A stretch of 64,000 bases of DNA, from contig NC_056419.1 of the NCBI RefSeq assembly GCF_905147365.1, positions 8,811,501 to 8,875,500 on the forward strand. Direction: 5' to 3'. The position numbers were made by a program, and so were the translations under genes. The notes under the pieces were generated by a model. The model ran no database searches and was not told the origin of the DNA. It worked only from the letters and a program-made list of their open reading frames with translations. The first letter of the stretch is position 1. Each line of letters starts with the position of its first letter. Shown piece after piece: positions 24,201 to 39,200 of the stretch. Source of the DNA: Aricia agestis. Its lineage: Eukaryota > Arthropoda > Insecta > Lepidoptera > Lycaenidae.

Positions 24201-27200
24201 CGAAGGCGCGAGGTTGAACGGAGAGAACAAGATCGTTTACTATCCAGCTCAACTGTTTAGCGGAAAGCAAGGTAGAGTCACTTTTCTTGGTATCTTAGTC
24301 CCTAGAAATAGTGAAATTTTTAATGAGGCCAATCTCAACCAGTCTCTTTCACTTTTGCACGAAAACATTACTATCTCGTTGTTAATGCTGACTTGTGGAA
24401 ACATGATAACGTTAAAAGTAAAAGAAATAAAGCGTAAGACCGTTTTCAATCAGTAGATGTATATTGTAATACAGGTTGTAACAAAAATAAGTGATAATAC
24501 TTTAGGGATTTGTACGTGTTCCTTGTAGAGAGTTCACTGTGAAAGTAGCAGCACTGAAAGACAAAACATTTTTTTCACTTTTGTATGGGGAAACTCGTAA
24601 CGCTCGGGCCCTTGCCCATACAAAAGTGAAAAAAAAAATCGTCTTTCAGAGCTGCTACTTTCACAGTGAACTCTCTACAAGGAACACGTACACACCCTAA
24701 AGTATTATCACTTATTTTTGTTACACACTGTATATACAGCTATCAAGCAAAATACTATTATTGAAGTTATTTTGTATCTCTAAATGAAGCAATATGCAAC
24801 ACCTTAAGGAGCAAGATAAGAGGTAATATATTATTTTCAGTGATGGGTCTAACGGTAGACTTGGAGAAGAAGTGGCTATACTGGTTGGTGCGGAGTTACG
24901 ACGGCTCTGAGTTACACAGAGCGGCTACCGCTGATCAAATAGCGCTTGGACTGGGAGAGGTGAGTAGGTATATAAAGTGTGGGAGTATAACAGTTCTTAA
25001 GTTTAGCAATATTTTGGTCAAATGTGTGTCTCAAATTTATCTGTGACTAGGGCTTACTTGCGGCAAACTGGGTTATTGCTACAGGTTTTATTCCATCATA
25101 TAAACATGAAATAAGGCTTGATAATTAATCAAGCATTAATTTTAACCCAGTCGCCAATGGGCCTAAGTTTACTTACAAAAAAACGCCAGTATATAGCCTA
25201 TAGGGACGTTGAGACGTTAAAAATTATACGAGGTTTTTTGCTATCAGACAAGTGATCTATTTTACGTATTAGATAAGGCAGGGGTTCCCAATCTTTTCTA
25301 TCCCACGGCGCAGTAACAAATGTTGTATTATGTCAAGACACGCGGCGCCCTGCCCTAGCTAGCTATTTGAAAAAGATACACTCAAAATAAATAGACACCT
25401 TTAATGATAACATTTGTGGTTTATTATAATCATGGAGGATCTACTCACGGCGCCCTTCTTTACTTTCTACGGCGCACCAGGGCGCCGCGGCGCACACTTT
25501 GGAAACCCCTGAGATAAGGATATAAAACTCAATCTAATCTCTTAACTTAACGTCTGTAAGGTTGTATAGGTATATTAATAAGGTTAATATTTGGTATTTA
25601 CATGCTTTACTTACTTACATTAGGTAACCGACACGCTGGTCACTCGTCTCTCGGGCACCGCCACACTGGGACCGCTCTGCTACTTCAGCGAGCGGCTGGT
25701 GTGGGTTCAGGACGCGTCCCGGGCGGTCGTGTCCGACCTGGCCGGCAGGTATACCGCGGAGCTGGTGCCCAGGGTCCACGTCATCGCTGTGAGGGATCCG
25801 AGCCTGCATAGGAATAGTGGTGAGTAAGCTGGTTTGAAAAGCAGAATCAAATATTATGTCCATTGTCGTTACTTACCTCTATCTCTCGAATATCGATATC
25901 GAATACTTTGCAATACTCTCGTTTAGTGAAAGAAACAAGCGATGATAGAGCCCGATAGAGAAACAGAGACAGCAGCGATAGAATAACAACGTTTGGAAAT
26001 TACATTTTTTGTGACATAATCATATTAAACCGCATTTAAATATTTAAGTATCCAGTGTATGGGACGAAATCCATAATGTATAATATGGTAGCTGGAAGAC
26101 TTAACTTGACCATCAGTGCTTTTGATTATTTACTATCAGTCAAAATATGAATTATGCTTCTCATTTTCTTTGAGTTTATTAAATCTGTAAATTGTATGTT
26201 TCAGAACTGATAAACGCAATACCGGAGAAAGTAAACGCTTCATCGATCGCCGTGCGCGGAGACTGGGACCAGTTCAACGTGACGTGGTCGCCCGCCACGC
26301 GCGTCAACATCAACAACACCAAAGTGTTCTATGACGTCAGTCTACATTTCACCAACAACGTCAAAATTGAGGTGAGTTTTTGATTTGAATCTAATTCTAA
26401 CCGTGTTCCTTTTCTTATTTAGATGTAGAGTATAAAAATATACAATGTGACGCAGTTTTCCTGACAATTAAATTCGATTTCGTTGCGTCTTTGGACACGA
26501 TATTTAAAGTAGAATAAAGGGAATAGCGCTGTTACAGCCTTGTATTGTGTTGACGTGCATCGCCAAAGGTGCAACGGAATTGTTCCTTTCCATTGCACAC
26601 AGTGTTATTTCGTATCAACGACTGAAGCAGTGTGGCCCTGTTTTAATAGAATAATAATATAATTTACCATTTCAGAGAACCGTGGACGTGCCCTGGGTAT
26701 CAGTATCGGCGGCTATAGCGCCGTACACGCGCGCGGATGTGACGGTGCGTGCGCACACGCCATGGGGCGGCGGCGCGCCGGCGCACGCGCACGCACATTC
26801 CCCGCAGGCCCCGCCCTCCGCACCGCGTCGACCACGATTGTACCTGCAACCTGCGTATAGGTACGTTAATTTAAAAAAGTATTCAAAAAGAAGCTTATCT
26901 GTTTTTATAAACTTATACACAATCTTAACTCGCGATAATATAATATGGCGTTGGATAGGTCTTTTTATTCAATTGGAATTTCCTTGAAGTCTAAGTATTA
27001 TAATGTCAAAATTTATCAAAATCAATTTAGTGGGTTAATCGCAAAGAGGTGACAAATAGACAGCCATTCTTTGACATAGTTACTGTATGCTTTTATTGCA
27101 TTTGCAATCTTTAACATCCACACATTAGCTATAGAGCTAAAATAGTGTGAATTACATGATCTTATATATAAAAATGGATTTTCAAATGTGTTAGTCGCGC

Positions 27201-30200
27201 TAAAACTCGAGAACGGCTGAACGGATTGAGCTGATTTTAGTCTTAAAATATTCGTAGAAGTCCAGGGAAGGTTTTAAAGTGACACGAAGTTCACCGGGAC
27301 AGCTAGTTTTTTCATAAAATCAAGATAAAGTTTGTTGTCTTCTCTGATCCATCGTCACTTTCCTCCAGTGGCAGTCAAGTGTCTGCGACCTTCCGATGGG
27401 AGGTTCCCGAGCGAGCGAACGGCGTGATTCGCGGCTACGAAGCGCAATGCTGGATGCAGCCTGTGTCCAGCTCGTCCAATGCTAAGCCTTCCGCCTGCGC
27501 AGACGCAAGACTGTCGCCGCTGCACACGCAGCTCATGCTCAGAGATTTGGTGCCGTCATCACAGTATTATTTTCGGGTAAGATTAAATATAATAGCCAAG
27601 AATCAATTCGAAGCATTTGGTCGAAGTAATTGGGCGAAGATTGGTAGTTTTACAATTAATATCTTGTACCTTTTTTAATTGCAAATAATATGGAATAACT
27701 AAATAATGCTAAACTATGTCAGTTTAAAGCATCAGACACCTTACTTCTTGGATTGACAGTTCTTTATTAGTATTATCCGATGTATTTTGTTACTCTACGA
27801 TTAGTATTTTCACCTTTTAGGTTCGAGCTTTCACGGACGCCGGTTTCGGTCAGTATTCAGAAGAGGTATCTGCTTTATCCGATGAAGTAAATCCTGTACC
27901 TAAAGTGATGATATCCTCCCAAGACTCCATCAAAATAACCGATCTGGATACCGGAGAAAGTGAAACGATACCAAAGAGTACCGGAACACCGATAGATTTT
28001 GTGGTCGCTATTGAAGAGAATATTGCTTACTGGGTCAACAATTTGGAGGAAATATTTTCATCGAGGATAAATGGAACTGGTCATTATAAGGTAAAAATTG
28101 CCAATTGTCGTAAGTATATATTAAACCTAAAAACTTATCCCTTACTGATATACTTATTTGTAAGGGGCTTTAACGATTTTCCAGGTTTACAATTACATAC
28201 AATCTTCATTTCATTCTTTTGGTCAATATCATCTTTCTTTTTCAGTTAACTTCGATCAATGGATCCGCAACAAGCATATGCGTGGATTGGGTCAGCAGAT
28301 CCGTATATTGGATCCAACGGGAGATCCTCTCTACCGAGTCTTATGTGATGTACCGGATAGACCTGGGTATACCGAACACGCGACATCACGTTACTCAGAT
28401 ACTGTCCTCAAAGCAGCCGATGTATAGTTTGCAAATATCACCATTAACACGGTAAGCTTAAGCCAAAATGTGACAAAAATAATATTATGTACGCTACATT
28501 TAGCCTTATGTTAATTTACATATCAATTTCAGGACTCTGTATTGGTACGAAGAAAGCAACCACACCGGTCTTGGTGTTCTTATGACTTCCAAAGTAAACG
28601 GATTTAATGTTAGACAATTCTTTAACACCTCCTACGATTTCGACAAAGAAACGCGGGAAAACTGCGACTGTCCTGAAAACCCTCAAATAGCCAAAGCGTT
28701 TGTGCTCGACCTGACCTCAACAGAGACTGAAATTTACTGGGTGGACCCTTGGGTCCATCGCATAGTAGCGACAGATACAAAGGGATGCAAATGTAGGACC
28801 GTCATGACCGCAACAGAGAAGAAAAAATACGGTTTTACCCCCTCATCCATAACCGTAGACAGCAGTAACATTTACTGGTACGATTCGGCAGACAAGACGA
28901 TACTTTTTAGAAACAAATTTAAAATAATGGATAAGATTGAAAGAGTGAAAGTGTCGATGGGATACAAGATATTCGCTTTAGATCCAGCCAACCAGCCGTA
29001 TCCGGACAGAAAGTGTCTCATACCAAACTTGCAGGAATTGACTCCAAAATCGACTTCCAACACAGCTAATAGCATCACACTGCAGATGCCAACAGCTTAC
29101 AAGCCCATTGAGTGTCGAAGATTAGAATATGAAATGCCTCTGACAGAATTCACGATATACTATCGAAAACATTCGAACGAGTCAGCAAATAGTTGTGACA
29201 AAAACTCCTGTCCTTTTATAACGACGACCAGCTCAGAAGTGGCCATCACCGATTTGAGTCCCTTCACCAGATATTCCTTTATGTTGGAGGCTACGAATTA
29301 CTACGGTAAACTACAGGAACTAAAGCCAGCTGTTGGACCACAGCTAGTACTACAAACGGCTGCAGAAGGTATATCTATTTCTATCAACATCTCTATTTAC
29401 AACACACAGTTACCGACTATTTTACTAGTTTTTTAATTTGGTTTCTGATTTTTTGACTCTTGTGAAGGCGGTACCTATCAACTCAAACGTGAGTTCTATA
29501 TCTAATATTACAGCAATTTTTGGGACTAGCCCCGATTTAAAAACATTACATAATACTTTGGTAATTGACACCTGCTTAATATTTTTTTTGTGTTTCAGCT
29601 CCAACAGCACCAAAAGACGTCAGATACGTTGTGCTTAGTCCAGTGCTCGTGCGAGTGGAATGGACGATCGATCCGGGACTATCTTACGAACTGCACTGGC
29701 GTACTGATGACTCCACCTTACTGCCGCATAATCTAAAAGGTATATTAAGATTGTCGTAACAATTTTAGAAATTATCTAAATATAGCCAATGTAAGAATCG
29801 TGGTTGGTCCCAGATGAGTTCAATGGCATTATCCAGAGGAATCAACTAGTAATTTCTTTGGATTGGGCTATGTAGCGACCCTAACATGCGTCTTTGTCGT
29901 ACGCTACTATGTTAGGGTACATGTAGATTGTTGTCATGTACAGTTTGGCCATTCTGCTATTAACGCTTTGTAAAGACTCGAGCGCGTCTGTAGTTTTTTA
30001 AGCGCCAAGTTCCAAGTGAAATCTATCTAAGGCACAGAATACATATTAGTAACAATCTAGGGCAAGATACCTCCTAAACGCCAATATTACGAATTTCTGC
30101 AGTATCAACTTGAAATGCCGATAACTGTGTCATCTTCCAGAGCACAACACGTTCGAGGTGCCCGAAGGCAACAGCGCCAACATGACTCGGCTGGTACCTA

Positions 30201-33200
30201 ACACCGCGTACATAGTATGGGTGCGCGCGCGTTCCCGCCACAGCCCCGTGCCCGCGGACTCCGCGCCGCTGCGCCTGCGCACGCGCCCCACGCCCGCGCC
30301 GCTAGCGCTGCGTAACATTACCGCTTATAACATCACCGTGTCCTGGCCGAGACCCACTACGTACGACCTGTATAGGTAATAATGATAAATCATTTATTTC
30401 TCCTTGTAACATTCTGACCTAAAAGCTATATGTAAAATTATGCTATACTACTATTTGTTACTAACTAGATTAGATAACAAATGTAAAAAAGGTTCTATGA
30501 TCGCGCAGGAACCGATTTTTGTATTGAGAATATGAGTAACTTTAATTTGCTTTCCAAATGCTTTCAATAATTAAGATATTATATAACATTGCAAAATAGC
30601 TATTTTGCAAATCATCGAATTAAAATCCGCAACCTATTGTAGATATGCTGTAGAATACAGTGAAGTGTCGGAATCGAGTGACGAATGGAGACAGTGCACT
30701 AAGAGTGACGACATGTGGGTCGCGAGCGACCTAACTCCATCCACCCGCTATCGCTTCCGACTTAGACTACAGTACATCGAGAAAGCACCGCTCTTCTACT
30801 GGCCACCGGACGACAAGTTTGTGTTTGAAACTCTAGGTGAGAATCCCTCGGTTTTAATAATTTACTTCGTTTGCTTTTTTCCGTTTAACACTGTGTGTTG
30901 TGTGTCTGTCCGTGGCATAGTAGCATCCAAACGAGACGACCGATTTTAATCGAGTTTTTTTTTATTCAAAGGTGACAAGAACGAGATTGTTCTTAGCTAT
31001 AGTATGCTATAATAGTTTATCTGATAAAAATAGATTTATCTACTTCACGAAAGGTCAAGATCAGCAACTCCTAATGATTTGATCAGTTCCATATTAATTT
31101 ACATTCTGATTGATAATCGCTTTTTGTATCGGGATTCGGTAGTTGTTTTTTAATTTCTTAATTTTACATCATTTACTGGTAAAGAAATTAGCGTAGCAAG
31201 CATATGAAAACTGTTATAGGGTTCCGAGACGAAAGCAAAATTCTACGTGCTTGCCACCAATTACCAAGCAGCTTGGCTTGGTGGCAAGCACGTAGAATTT
31301 TGCTTACTTCAAGCATTTTGCCCGTTTATAATGTTTGCTTGATGCTTGAGTCAAACATTTAAGCAAGCTCCGCGCTTAATGTGATTTTATATTTTTTGCT
31401 TTTGCTTGAAGTCTACGTGCTTGCCGCCAAGCTGTAGAAGTTAGTCTCGGAACCCCTTTGCGCATATCTTTAAAACGCATAAACAAATTATCATACATTG
31501 CAGGTGACGTGCCGGGAGCGCCTGGCGAGGTACGAGTCGCCGTAGTGGGGTCGCGAGTGCTGCGCGCCTGGTGGCCGGAGCCCGACCCGCGCGGCGCGCC
31601 CGTCACCGCCTACCGCCTGTGGGGCCGGCCGTACACCACGTAAGTTGGATGCACCAGGGGCCGTACCACGAAACCGTTTTGAGTCTCAAACAATTGGACG
31701 AGAATGCCGCGTCCTGCTCTAACAACGTCATTTCACGTTTGTTAAACGTTTGTTCTCAAAACCGTTTAGTGGTACGGGCCCTGGAACGTGACGTAATATA
31801 TGGTTGAGTCCTGGAAGTAGTGTCAGAGAAGTTGGTTCGGAGGCAAATTACGGACCTAGGTACGTCATTTGGTTTCATTGAATTAACCGAACAGATGACG
31901 TAGGTCGGCTACCTGCCTATGAATTAATTTGTTTGATGGTAGTTTTAAACGGACGAAGAAATAATGTCTCAGGCGGTCAGCGCCGTGGTGCAAAAGACTA
32001 AAGAGCTTATGGGCCTTTCAGACAGAGAGCGGTCACGCGGTCAAGCTTTCAAGCGGTCAGTTTTGCGTTCTTGTGTTGTATTACATTACATAGATATACT
32101 CATTACTCACACAGGGGGCGTTCTGACCGCGTAGGATTTGCTCCTGTTTGACCGCTCGGACGTAGAATGCGAACGCAGCACGCTTGAACGCGTGGCTCTT
32201 CTCTGTCTGATAGGTCCCTAATGGCCACTGCGACCTAGTATTATTTTATTGATTTATTCTACTTCATTGATACAGCTCATTCAACTTTCATTGATATAGC
32301 TTGGTTACTATTTAAAACTTTTAATGTACGCTTCAGACTGTACACAATCAAATTATTTTATTTTTCAGGGAAAACTATGTAGAAGAGAACATAACGAGAA
32401 ACGTAAGCGACCTGACTCTACCTCAAGACCTGCCCAGCGACGTCGACCCAGACATGAAGATGCTCATCGCGAGAGAGGGGTTAGAACTTTTGCACAACGG
32501 CTCTGGTAAGATATCCTTAAATATTGGCCAAAAATGAGGGCACTTCGGTGTTATATGGGGCCGTTTTGACATTCGGAGTATCAAAATTACTTTAATGGCT
32601 AAAGCTTTTCTGTCAAATATACATTATAATAATGTTGTCTCACTCAGACTCCTACTGGATAGTCCACGCGGAGGACCTCGGGTCGGGATGGTGGGTGCGC
32701 GTGCAGGGCCGCAACGCGCACGGGTGGGGGGCGGCGTCCCCGCCCGCTGCCGTGCGCGCCCCGCCCGCGCGCTCTCGTGCGCCGCCCGCCGCGCTCGCCG
32801 TCGGCTTGGCGGCTATAGCAGTGCTCGGAGTGGTCTTCGCGGCTGTCGTGTTCTATGGTAAATTTTTGAGGAAGTTAGGGCTCTACATAACTGCGAATTC
32901 GTGCGAATTCACATCGCAATATCATTTTCATTATGAGTTTTGTCGCAGATATTTGCGATGCGATGCGAATTTGCAGTTGTGTGTGTGGAAGCCCTTAGTA
33001 AGTATATAAATATTGTATGTCACACTTGAAGGTAGACGCGATGAATGTCTTAATGAGATGACTAGAATGCACTTTAAAAAATAATATTGATAATAGAATT
33101 CAGTGGAGTGGAGTAACCTTTGTCTAATGCCCTGACTAATAAAAAGTTATGTACTGTGTACGAGTATGCTGCGTTTACAGACCTTATACTTTTACAATGT

Positions 33201-36200
33201 CCGCGTCTGTGAAGTAACTTTTTAGCGAATCAGACAGAAAAGCACAAAACTAGAACTATAACATCTTTAAAAGTATTCTCTTTTTTTCAGGAAGTTATAG
33301 TTTAAATAGAAAACGTGTGCTCTTTATCTATGGGTGGCTATAGATAAAGATTATAGAGCTAAAACATTACCTTATAATATATTTGCAGCATACAACAATC
33401 GCACGAAGAAGAAGGCGGCGCTAGAGAGCCAGGCGTTGACAGTAGTGCGGCGCGGGCCCGACGTCGAGCTCGCCACGTTGAGACAACTACCCATACGGCA
33501 TTCCACGAACATACTGTACAACCAGGTTAGTGTTAGGATATTAATAAAATTACATTGTTCACACATCACATCTTTTCATGAAAACTTTTTGTCTCGTAAT
33601 AGTACAGCTGCGCCAGCTATATCTGCCATAATAACGATTATTGTTATATTTGAGAGGATAGTGTAAATAATATTAAATTAAACAATTCAAATGCTGATTG
33701 TAGATTTTCGTAAAATGGTTGGGACATACGGAGAGAACACAAAACACTAATTGGCATAATCAGATCAAATAACGTCCGCATTCTGTCTAGACTCTAGAAT
33801 CTAGATAATGAATTCATAGTGTAAATGTTGTATTTTAATGCGTTGACCGGGTATGTGATAAATTATCAGTAAAGACAGTCTATCTTCAGTCTATATTACA
33901 CCGTGTATTCCGTCAACACATAGACGCGTCGCCTGTTGGGGCACGCTTGGGCTTTCAAAAATTCCTGGAATGTGCGGGTGAGAGGGCACGTCATGTGTTG
34001 CTCCCGTTACAGTATTGCCTTTAACTGGCGTAAGTTTTACCTCATCCTTTAGACAGGTGTATCTATTCAACAGCGCTGTTCATTGGTTGATATTTTGACG
34101 TTAGCCAATCTATAGCACTAAACGTCATTAGTCTGGTAAATGTATTTACGTCATAGCACATTCTAAGTTTCCAAATGTCAAATCATCAGGGAGTCCACCT
34201 ACCGTCGGACGCGGAGATAGCCGGTCTGCCGCACATCCGCCGCGAGCAGATCACCCTCACCAAGTTCCTCGGCTCCGGCGCCTTCGGGGAGGTCTTCGAG
34301 GGCATCGCTAGGAACCTCATTAGCGGAGACACCAAAGTCGCTGTTAAAGTGAGTATCATTTTTTACCATCTGCTTAGGAATATGATCTGTAATATTACTT
34401 TTGTAAATACTCATTGGGATTTGGGACCAACAAAAAACTACATTTTATCCCAGTGTAAGAGATTTGTGAGTAGGTACTAGAATTACATTGAATAAAGCAA
34501 AGGGAGAGCGACATAAAAGTAACTGCTGATTTATCAGCAGAATTCTTAGTCCATCTCAATCTGGCACCTGAGGTAGTACGAGAATCGAGCCCCACTTCAT
34601 TCTCTCCATCCTTGCCAGACACTCCGCAAAGGCGCCACAGAACAGGAGAAGAACGAGTTCCTCAAGGAGGCAGCGCTGATGTCCAACTTCAAGCACGAGC
34701 ATATCCTGCGGCTGTTGGGCGTCTGCCTCGACAACGACCCCAACTACATCATCATGGAGCTGATGGAAGGCGGGGATCTGCTCAGCTATTTGAGGGCGAA
34801 ACGAGCTTCTCTGGTAAGGCGATTGACAAGGTGGTGGTATGTTTTTGAGAGGGCTGCGTGAATATTTTTTTGATCATAATTGCATTGGAAATGACAATCG
34901 CCTGGTGGTTACAGCAGATGATTATTAAGTTACGTACGCTTTAACTCCTGTATCTGTTTATCCCCAAATATTAATACGACTCATGTTTGTCCACCGTGAA
35001 TGTTTAGCTTAGACTGCCTTCACATTTAGTCGCGAGCCGCGCACAGTCGCGCGGCTCCATACTAAAAAGAGCCGCGCTGCAGCCGCGCGGCTGCCGCACT
35101 ACTCGCGACTTAATGTGAAGGTAGCCTTACTGGGTGGAGATAACCCGCGACGGCTGCTACTTACTATTGAATGTTAACAACATTAACAACAGACAACAGT
35201 TCTCTTCAACTACAATTTATCACAACAATTACTGACAGGACCAATGTCTCACAATCCTTTATTTAACCCCCAGTACACGGAAGACTCTCTCACCCTGCTC
35301 GACCTACTCAACATGTGTGTGGATGTAACCCGTGGATGCAGATACCTTGAAGAAATGCACTTCGTCCACCGAGACCTAGCAGCACGCAACTGCTTGGTCG
35401 CCAGTCGCGCCGCACGACGCGTCGTCAAGATAGGCGACTTCGGCCTCGCTAGGGATATCTATAAGAACGATTATTATAGGAAAGAGGGTGAAGGTAAGCC
35501 ATATTCTAAAATGTCACTTAACTAATCAAGCCCCATAAGCTCACCGGTGAGCGAGACACAATAGAATAACAATTATTAGATTTTCAAGAATCTTAGAAAA
35601 TTTTATACGTGGGAGAGCCATGCTTCGGCACGAATGGGCCGGCTCGACGGATAAATACTACGTTCTCACAGAAAACCGGCGTGAAACAGCGCTTGCGCTG
35701 TGTTTCGCCGAGTGAGTGAGTTTACCGGAGGCCCAATCCCCTACTCTATTCCCTTCCCTACCCTCCCCTATTTCCTCCCCTTCCCATCCCTACCCTCCCC
35801 TATTACCCTATTCCCTCTTAAAAGGCCGGCAACGCACCTACAGCTCTTTGATGCTGCGAGTGTCCATGGGCGACGGAAGTTGCTTTCCATCAGGTGACCC
35901 GTTAGCTCGTTTGCCTCCTTATTTCATAAAAAAAAATCCACGATCGAAGAAATAAAAAACTAGTTATTTGTGAAATCAGCCCTTATAAATAGGCCGTATA
36001 GGCCGCGGCCTCGGGGCGTCATCATAAAAATATAAATTCGGCACTGGCAAAAAATTACACCTTATAAATGGCATGTATTTAAATCAATATCTGTACATTC
36101 CCTTTTCTCGATCAAAATATTTGAAAGTTTCACCAAAAATACTGACTTGCACACTAATTATGCACCCTAAATAATGCAAATTCAGCATACTATTCAAAGT

Positions 36201-39200
36201 TATTTGCGAAACTGTTTTACTGAACGGATAACTATTCTTAAAATAGTATATCTAACAATTCCTTAGTTCAACAAACATACTACAACTTTTTAAAGGAAAA
36301 CCATCACCTAAATTACTTTTAGGAACATCATTTATTCTAAATAAAACCCAATTTAATCTGTTATGTTCATACAATTAAGAACACATAAAAATCATCAAGT
36401 GCTAACTTAACATGGACTAAACTTTGGCACAGTGAATGGTAACTCAGTTTATAAACAATAATAATAAACAATCGGCAAAGAGCGAGTCGGATTCGCGCAC
36501 AAAGGGTTCCTTACCGATATAATGCAAAATAATTAAGCCTCCGGCTTAGGAATTGCACTATAGGGGTTGACAAGCTACTAAAGAAAAAAAAGAAAAAAAC
36601 AACTGGCTTCAATTATGAGTCGACGGAGCCCCGCTACGCGGGGCTCCTACTTCTGGGTGGTTCACAAACAATAACCACGATGGCTAAGGCGGCAGCTACG
36701 CTGCGCTACGCTCCCGCCTTAGCCATCTAACCTAACCCAATCAAGTCGTATTAGGCCAACATTGCTATTAATTATTTAAGAATCATTAATAAATTTATTA
36801 ACCCATACAATTACAATACAGTAGTGAATTTTGATAATTTTTCTTAATTTTTATCAAGAAACCTTGAACTATTTAGTTTTGGAATGATAAAATCTTTCAC
36901 CATATCTCATCATAATTACCAAAAATCTTTGTCGCTAACACAGAAATAGATCAAGATATATCTGTGGTCGCTAAAGAGTAAAGAGCGAGCGCAAAGGAGT
37001 GAGTGCGGCGTTAGATGAGGAGGCCCCAACATGTTTTTCAGTAAAACAAAGAAACAAAAAGAAAATAAAGTTAGGTTAAAAATATTTTAGTTGCACGATT
37101 TGTCAAATTGTAGACTTGTTTTGATAATAGAAATTGATTTTATTGTGGTGCACCTTTCGATATCGTTTTTAGAAATTCCGTTGTAAGATTGTCCAATTTA
37201 GAGTATTTTTGATAAACAATTTAAATTTTAGTTTTACAAATAATATATCCGATGTATGAACCATATTTTTGGTGTGAATTCGGTTATAAAGGTCGTCTCG
37301 TTTTGTATGATGTTTAAGTTTTTTTTGAAGGACATGTTCAGTTAATCAATTGTTTTTTTGATCAGCATTAGTTTTTCTGGTATGCATTCAGTTAATTAGC
37401 GGAGTTAAGGTAGTGTGCTGAAAAATTATTCTGATGTGCATTTAATAATATCCCCTTATAAATGTAAATATATCGTCCAAACTGTATCATTATTGCGAGT
37501 GGTCTAAAAACCAGCGTAATTTAATCGACAGATAAATTACGCTAGCAGTTGTCCATAAATCACCCTTGTAGGTCTTTACAATGCCTATCAATATTATTTT
37601 ACTGAGTGCAAAAATAACAGGACAGTTTTTCTTTGGCAGTATTAATTATTGTCTTTGTCTGTAATGCTAAGTACTCACATACGGTTTTGCTCGATAGTTT
37701 TACTCCGAATCGAAGGAAATGACATATTTGACATATTTAATTCCATCGAGCCGGCTCGAAGCGAGCCTTCGAGCTGTCAGTTTTGCGGTCCACACGGTGG
37801 TTATTGCTCGATTTGGAATAAAACTATCGAACAAAACCGTAAGTGAGTACTAAGCATAAGACGTTCGTTGATTTAGTTTAAATAGTGCATACTCAGCCCT
37901 AGTGTTATTTATATAATTTAATGCATTTACCTGTTCAATCCGTTTTTCACCGATTCCTGATGACCCATCATCTCGCAGGTCTGCTGCCGGTGCGGTGGAT
38001 GGCTGTGGAGTGTCTGATGGACGGAGTGTTCACTTGCCAGTCTGATGTCTGGGCCTGGGGAGTTCTGTGCGGGGAGGTAAGTTAATGATGATATTCTCTT
38101 TTTTGCCGCCAGGGGGCCGAACTGACTTACACTAAGCGCAGCGCGGCGTGGTAACTTCGTGATTTGATAATAGAAATATTAAAATAGCATATATAAAACT
38201 GAAACAGGATTGTATCACAAATGGCTATAGGAGTTGGGCTTCAGCCTGCCTAGCATACGGCAACGAGATATCTCACTCTCGAGATAATTAAAAACTACTC
38301 GTCTCTCTTTTTTCTCTCGACAAAACTCTATAAAAATGTGTTATTTCGATGATAGATCTACGCAAGAAAAATGTTCGTCATGCTAGGGTCAATAGAGATG
38401 AATGTAGAGTGAGATATCTCGTTGGCGTATGCTTGGCAGGCAGATCACAAGAATTAACTATCTAATATTTGGCATTTTAGTTACTTGTCGGCGTTGTCGC
38501 GACAGAAAAGTGCATGATTCCATATCCAGATGTCATATACTTATTCATTGAGGATTATAATAGCACTATGTCCTATGGGCATGCCATGCTATGGTTTTAA
38601 CATAGTCATTACAATAAGAATAGTGACAACGATCACATTACTTAAATCTTTCTCATTACAGATTCTATCGCTCGGTCAGCAGCCTTACCCGGCGCGCACT
38701 AACCGCCAAGTGCTGGCGTACGTGCGAGCGGGGGGCACGCCCGACAGACCGCCCAACTGCCCTTCCGCATTGTAAGTAACTACACACTGAAATAGTGTAA
38801 TATTGTTAGTAGAAAATACTAGTAATATTTACGTAGTACCGTTACTTTTTAGGGTTCCGTACCCAAAGAGTAAAAACGGGACCCTATTCTGAGACTTCGA
38901 TGTCTGTCCGTCTGTCTGTCTGTTTCCAGGCTGTATCTCAAGAACCGCTATAGCTAGACTTCTGAAAATTTCACAGATTGTGTATTTCTATTGCCGCTAT
39001 AACAACAAATACAAAAAATAAAATAAAATAAATATTTAAGGGGGGCTCCCATACAGCAAACGTCATTTTTTTGGCCTTCTTTTCTCGTAATCAATAATGG
39101 CAACTGCTAGGCACTTGAAATTTTCACAGCATCCTTAATTATATTTGTACTTTAATAATTAATAATAATATTAAAATAAAATAAATATTTAAGGCGCGCT

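Larger units (their letters stand above)
23291..25819 (+). other. sev: sev exons 10-14: end of FN3-3 and propeller 2
   Basis: Exons 23291-23524, 23765-23966, 24082-24271, 24841-24959 and 25624-25819. FN3-3 ends with YVIKVAAVTQSGSGPWS. Blade signatures include LLWSGPDGLLQTDL, DISWYRDKLYLV, LAVDWVGKKIYWSN, IDSLGAYIYWST and LTVDLEKKWLYWLV. Two of the introns contain well-bounded MITEs. Confidence 0.87.
31504..33525 (+). other. sev: sev exons 24-27: FN3-9, membrane helix, juxtamembrane
   Basis: Exons 31504-31639, 32369-32505, 32648-32857 and 33389-33525. FN3-9 includes VLRAWWPEPDPRGAPVTAYR and WWVRVQGRNAHGWGAASPP. The helix AALAVGLAAIAVLGVVFAAV continues to VVFY at residues about 1873-1894, ending at the exon boundary. 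It is followed by the basic stop-transfer segment NNRTKKK in the next exon. Confidence 0.88.

Noticed and set aside
26672..26987. Open frames on both strands over the GC-rich sev exon
   Set aside because: The sense part (26676-26860) is sev exon 16. The antisense frame is a shadow, and the sense extension is intron.
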